Origin: an uncultured Alphaproteobacteria bacterium
Lineage (GTDB): Bacteria > Pseudomonadota > Alphaproteobacteria > CAKMZR01
DNA: 10,630 nt
Assembly: GCA_929200455.1 (NCBI GenBank)
Contig: CAKMZR010000045.1
Coordinates: 1 to 10,630 of the forward strand
Direction: 5' to 3'
Numbering within the stretch: position 1 is the stretch's first letter; every line of letters starts with the position of its first letter. Positions 7,636 to 10,630 of the stretch are shown here, piece by piece. The position numbers were made by a program, and so were the translations under genes. Below the pieces are notes generated by a model. The model ran no database searches. It had not been told where the DNA came from and saw only the letters and a list, made by a program, of their open reading frames with translations.

Positions 7636-8880
7636 CTATACCCTAAACCTACCAAGACCATAAACACCCCAATCATCCCTCTCTCCATTGCCCACCACCA
7701 TATCATACACCATCGACGCCGTCTTCGGGGCCATCGTCAATCCCAAATGACCATGACCAAACGCATATATCACTTCCTCTCCGCTTCCAGAGTACCCTAT
7801 CACAGGAACCGAGTCCGGAAAAGATGGACGGTAACCCAACCACTCACGACTTACCTCAGGCAAAGACCCAAGCCAATCCCTCGCACCCAACTCCAAATTC
7901 CTTAAACGACTTTCACTCATCTTGGAATCCAATTTTCCAAGTTCCACCGTTCCCGCCACACGAAGACGACCACTCATCGGAATCATATAAAAACCACGAG
8001 AAACAGGACACACAGGACGCGACAGCAACGCATCTTCCATATCAAACTCTACATGATAACCACGCTCCACCCCCAACGGAATGTCGTCTCCCAATCCTCT
8101 CGCAAACAGTCCAGAATACGCTCCCATCGACAAAACCACACGACCAAACCTATAATCACCTCCTGATGTCAATACCCTCACACGGCCCGATCCCCTCTCT
8201 ATACCCATAACCTTCTCCCTCAATATCCGAACACCTTCCCTCTCGCAACCGCGTGCCAGACTCCTCATCAACGCTCCCGGATCACGAAAACTTATCGCCT
8301 CAGGATAATACATACCCCCCAACGCGACCCTACCCAAATTCGGCTCCAAATCCCGAACCCCGTCCGCTCCCAATCGCTCCTCCCTTATCCCCTTCTCCCT
8401 CCTCATCGCACTATCTCCAAAAACATCCCTCCTCCCAGTCTCATCGTCAAATATATACAAAAATCCATCCCCGTTCACCAATTCCTCACAACCCAACTCA
8501 ACCACCAACTCCTTCCAGTCATCCACACTCCCCCGAACCATACCCTCTATCGCAGACACATTCCTCTCAAACCTCGTACGAAAAGTCTCTCGCAAAAACC
8601 TTCCATACCAACCACGCATGCCCCACGCATCCCCCCACCTCACACGCAACGGACTCCGACGCGAAAATAACAACCTCGGAATCTTCCTCCACAATGACGG
8701 CGTCGCCACCGGAAATATACCATAGCTCGCCACAGTACCCGCATTCCCATACGACGTACCTTGTCCAGGCTCTCCCTCATCCAATAAAACAACCTCTCGA
8801 CCCCCTTTCGCCAAACGATACGCTATCGTCAAACCCACAACTCCCCCTCCCAATACCCCTATCTCTCCTTCTCGATCCAT
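7636..8880 (-). CDS. FAD-dependent D-amino-acid dehydrogenase-like oxidoreductase
   Basis: The 414-residue protein is a DAO-superfamily FAD oxidoreductase. The N-terminal dinucleotide-binding fold is GVLGGGVVGLTIAYRLAKGG followed by VVLLDE, giving the GxGxxG signature within the first 35 residues. SYGNAGTVASYG follows, resembling the FAD-contact SxANAGxxSxGY of DadA. Near the C-terminus, GYRPSFPDSVPVIG and FGHGHLGLTMA match the conserved FAD-closing region of DadA (GLRPMTPDGTPVVG, GHGTLGWTMA). Such enzymes oxidise D-amino acids or related imino acids to keto acids and ammonia, passing electrons to quinones at the inner membrane. The start at 8880 is preferred to 8913 because GAGGAGGAGAG lies five bases upstream and the earlier ATG falls at or before the likely transcript start. 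It leads a two-gene unit with pyrB and diverges from the aminotransferase. D-alanine, D-hydroxyproline or another D-amino acid are possible substrates; sequence does not decide. Confidence 0.87.
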   Translation of the reverse strand: MDREGEIGVLGGGVVGLTIAYRLAKGGREVVLLDEGEPGQGTSYGNAGTVASYGIFPVATPSLWRKIPRLLFSRRSPLRVRWGDAWGMRGWYGRFLRETFRTRFERNVSAIEGMVRGSVDDWKELVVELGCEELVNGDGFLYIFDDETGRRDVFGDSAMRREKGIREERLGADGVRDLEPNLGRVALGGMYYPEAISFRDPGALMRSLARGCEREGVRILREKVMGIERGSGRVRVLTSGGDYRFGRVVLSMGAYSGLFARGLGDDIPLGVERGYHVEFDMEDALLSRPVCPVSRGFYMIPMSGRLRVAGTVELGKLDSKMSESRLRNLELGARDWLGSLPEVSREWLGYRPSFPDSVPVIGYSGSGEEVIYAFGHGHLGLTMAPKTASMVYDMVVGNGERDDWGVYGLGRFRV

Positions 8881-8885
8881 AAAAA

Positions 8886-8896
8886 CTCTCCTCCTC
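8886..8896 (-). promoter_or_regulatory. Ribosome binding site that sets the oxidoreductase start
   Basis: The minus strand reads GAGGAGGAGAG, five bases before the ATG at 8880. It is a near-ideal Shine-Dalgarno and supports this start over the in-frame ATG at 8913, which has none. Confidence 0.75.
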
Positions 8897-8915
8897 GCAA
8901 AAATATAACACATAA

Positions 8916-8921
8916 ATTATA
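8916..8921 (-). promoter_or_regulatory. -10 box for the FAD oxidoreductase-pyrB unit
   Basis: The minus strand reads a perfect TATAAT directly preceded by TG, 35 bases upstream of the chosen ATG. Transcription would start near 8909, leaving a leader of about 29 bases that includes the ribosome site. No recognisable -35 lies 17 bases upstream, so the promoter may depend on its strong -10 or on an activator. Confidence 0.5.
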
Positions 8922-8932
8922 CAAAAATATGA

Positions 8933-8938
8933 CATAAT
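8933..8938 (+). promoter_or_regulatory. -10 box for the aminotransferase, possible leaderless start
   Basis: CATAAT matches TATAAT in five of six positions and ends six bases before the ATG at 8945, so the expected +1 falls on the initiation codon. The intervening bases, CTCCCC, hold no Shine-Dalgarno. Both facts fit a leaderless transcript. The -35 region is poor. Confidence 0.35.
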
Positions 8939-8944
8939 CTCCCC

Positions 8945-10123
8945 ATGAATATCCAAGACTCAAAATCTACACCCCTGCCACCCTTCAATCTCGAAGTCTT
9001 CCTTGCAGAATGGGAATTCAAATCTCCCTTCCACATGGCCGCCTCCGATATCGAAACCCTACCCCTAAATCAACTCCTCGAAAAAGCATCACCTCAAGAA
9101 CAAAAACTTTGGCAATCACTCCAACTCGGATACACAGAAACTTGGGGAATGCCAAAACTCAGAGAAACCATCGCCCAAACCTATAAAAATATCTCCCTCA
9201 ACAATATCCTCTGCTTCTCAGGTGCAGAAGAAGGACTCTTCGCCCTCTTCCACGTCCTCCTCTCCCCTCATGACCACGTCATCGTCCCCACTCCCAATTA
9301 TCAAAGCTCAGAAACTATACCCCTCTCCATTTGTCAGTGCTCCGGGATACCCATGGAATACTCCCCCTCCTCAGGATGGTCTCTCAATACACAACACATC
9401 ATCGACGCCATCAAACCCAACACAAAACTTATCGCCCTCAACTCACCCCACAATCCTACAGGATTCATCATTCCGGAAAATCAACTCCTCGATATTATCT
9501 CCGTTGCAAGAAAACACAACATCTCCATCCTCTCAGACGAAGTCTATAGAGGCGTCGAACAAAATCCATCCCATACCACAACACAAATCGCCGACCTCTA
9601 CGAACAAGGATTCTCCCTCAACGTCATGTCAAAAGCTTACGGACTGCCAGGACTAAGAATCGGGTGGATCGCATCGCAAAATACAAAAATCCTACAAAAA
9701 CTCGAACAATTCAAACACTACCTCTCCATCTGTAACTCCGCTCCCTCAGAAATTCTCGCCCTCATCGCACTCAATAATCGCCACTCCATCATCAAAGACA
9801 ACCAAAAACTCATCAAAGATAACCTCTCCCTACTCAAAACATTACTCGCAGAATTTCCCGAACTCATCCAATGGCACACACCCTTGGGAGGATGCATCGC
9901 CTTCCCTCTCTATAACGGCCCTGACACCACCGAGGAATTCTGTCAAAAACTAAGAGAACATAGCGGAATCTTACTCCTGCCACCCTCCGTCTACCAATCA
10001 CAACTCAATACCCTACAACCCCAACACTTCCGTATCGGCTTCGGAAGAGGAGCATCCTTCAAAGAAGGAATCAAAGCCATGCACAAACACTTCAACGCCT
10101 TCTATCCAGAATTCAAAGCGTAA
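8945..10123 (+). CDS. Class I/II PLP-dependent aminotransferase
   Basis: The 392-residue protein is a fold-type I aminotransferase. Motifs in order are GYTETWGMPKLRE (62-74), CFSGAEEG (90-97), the cofactor-stacking Tyr119 in PTPNYQ, NSPHNPTG (166-173, Asn170), LSDEVYRG (196-203, Asp198 and Tyr201 binding PLP), the Schiff-base Lys230 in NVMSKAYGLPGLRIGW, and the substrate-carboxylate arginine in HFRIGFGRG near residue 365. All PLP residues are intact. The FNLEVFLAEWEF opening and SKAYGLPGLRIGW segment resemble the branch that includes arginine-modifying capreomycidine-synthase-type enzymes, but that is similarity by eye and not a substrate assignment. It diverges from the FAD oxidoreductase across 64 bases and is followed after two bases by the NTPase gene. 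It could supply the pyruvate-dependent transaminase step that the Ald/MmsA operon lacks; this is inference. Confidence 0.9.
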   Translation: MNIQDSKSTPLPPFNLEVFLAEWEFKSPFHMAASDIETLPLNQLLEKASPQEQKLWQSLQLGYTETWGMPKLRETIAQTYKNISLNNILCFSGAEEGLFALFHVLLSPHDHVIVPTPNYQSSETIPLSICQCSGIPMEYSPSSGWSLNTQHIIDAIKPNTKLIALNSPHNPTGFIIPENQLLDIISVARKHNISILSDEVYRGVEQNPSHTTTQIADLYEQGFSLNVMSKAYGLPGLRIGWIASQNTKILQKLEQFKHYLSICNSAPSEILALIALNNRHSIIKDNQKLIKDNLSLLKTLLAEFPELIQWHTPLGGCIAFPLYNGPDTTEEFCQKLREHSGILLLPPSVYQSQLNTLQPQHFRIGFGRGASFKEGIKAMHKHFNAFYPEFKA

Positions 10124-10125
10124 TC

Positions 10126-10630
10126 ATGTCCCTCGAAATTTTAGAAGCTCAAATTGAATCTTTTTTGAAATCACCCGACTCTGAAGCATTGGCTATTCGT
10201 GGAGCATGGGGCTCTGGAAAAACTTACGCTTGGAATCGCTGTCTAAAAGAAGCAAAGAGCAAGAGTAACGGCATCGCTCTTAAAAAATACGCTTATGTCT
10301 CCCTTTTTGGTGTCGAATCATTAGAACAACTGAAGCTTTCCCTCTTCCAAAAAACCATCGATAAAGACTTGATTGGAACATCACCAAGTCTCGCGACATT
10401 CAAAACAAATATAATGTCTTCGGCTAAAACCCTTGGAAAAAAGTCCATTCCATTTATTTCTAAGCTTATTTCACCTATTACTAGGATTATTTCGCCTACT
10501 CACCACCTATCGATTGATCAAAAAACAAGTCACATGATCGCACTAAGCGTTTCTCAATTTTTCGTAAAAGAGGCAATTATTTGTCTTGATGATTTGGAGC
10601 GTACGCACCTTGATGCCCAAGATCTCATGG
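10126..10630 (+). CDS. P-loop NTPase, KAP-like, partial (C-terminus beyond right edge)
   Basis: The first 168 codons of an ATPase are present. Walker A is G26-A-W-G-S-G-K32-T33 (RGAWGSGKTYAW), preceded by a short helix. YVSLFGVESLEQLK (57-70) is a segment often seen after Walker A in large bacterial KAP-type and related NTPases. Walker B is IICLDDLER (151-159) with Asp155-Asp156. Between them lies a Lys/Ile/Pro-rich moderately hydrophobic stretch (about 104-124), too weak to call a membrane helix. ATG is 10126-10128, two bases after the aminotransferase stop, without an obvious ribosome site. By hand count over 10141-10620, G is 81 and C 106 (39% GC), whereas four 60-base samples of the aminotransferase give G 32 and C 87 (about 50% GC). 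The gene therefore looks foreign. Relatives such as PifA act in phage exclusion, but the function here cannot be fixed from a fragment. Confidence 0.82.
   Translation, partial: MSLEILEAQIESFLKSPDSEALAIRGAWGSGKTYAWNRCLKEAKSKSNGIALKKYAYVSLFGVESLEQLKLSLFQKTIDKDLIGTSPSLATFKTNIMSSAKTLGKKSIPFISKLISPITRIISPTHHLSIDQKTSHMIALSVSQFFVKEAIICLDDLERTHLDAQDLM

Noticed and set aside
8253..8882. 209-codon plus-strand open frame opposite the FAD oxidoreductase
   Set aside because: Ser/Pro/His-rich low-complexity translation, no motif, antisense to a gene with an intact FAD-binding fold.
8878..8913. Longer FAD oxidoreductase starting at 8913
   Set aside because: That ATG is at or upstream of the predicted transcript start and has no ribosome site, while 8880 has an excellent one.
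1..10630. tRNA, rRNA, CRISPR array, insertion sequence or integrase
   Set aside because: No cloverleaf, no spaced direct repeats, no transposase or integrase motifs and no terminal inverted repeats were seen. An island edge near 10124 rests on composition only.

Overview
The window is bacterial: Shine-Dalgarno-preceded, tightly packed genes, standard stops and bacterial -10 boxes. A proteobacterium is most likely from the enzyme set (MmsA, Ald, DadA-like, PyrB), but the sequence does not fix the genus. The most striking global property is strand asymmetry. For about 10.1 kb the + strand is rich in C and poor in G whichever strand is coding, so minus-strand genes use G/T-rich codons (GTG, TTG, GGG) and plus-strand genes use C/A-rich codons. 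Such skew usually comes from replication-strand mutation bias, which would make the minus strand the leading strand. GC content in the stretches counted by hand is about 50%, falling to about 39% in the last gene.

Layout. From 5294 down to the left edge, a minus-strand operon reads mmsA (CoA-acylating semialdehyde dehydrogenase), ald (alanine dehydrogenase), an acetolactate-synthase-like thiamine-diphosphate enzyme, and an MFS transporter cut by the left edge. The last three are spaced by 9 and 2 bases. Diverging from mmsA across a 206-base gap is a plus-strand agmatine-deiminase-family enzyme with a Tat-like signal peptide. It converges with, and overlaps by six bases, the end of a second minus-strand pair: an FAD D-amino-acid dehydrogenase-like oxidoreductase followed 11 bases later by pyrB (aspartate carbamoyltransferase). 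Divergent from that oxidoreductase is a fold-type I PLP aminotransferase, possibly leaderless. Two bases after its stop begins a P-loop NTPase, cut by the right edge.

How the genes fit together. Six of the eight genes handle amino acids or their aldehyde/keto-acid products: transamination, FAD-linked deamination, NAD-linked alanine deamination, ThDP chemistry on a 2-keto acid, acyl-CoA formation from a semialdehyde, and guanidine deimination. A reasonable inference is a scavenging region in which an amino acid is transaminated to pyruvate, Ald regenerates pyruvate from the alanine, and MmsA feeds the carbon into CoA metabolism. The substrate cannot be read from sequence.

The right-edge NTPase (Walker A near its N-terminus, LDDLER Walker B) differs in base composition from everything to its left and resembles KAP-type NTPases, some of which act in phage exclusion. 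It is the best candidate for the start of an accessory, possibly defensive, island, most of which lies outside the window.
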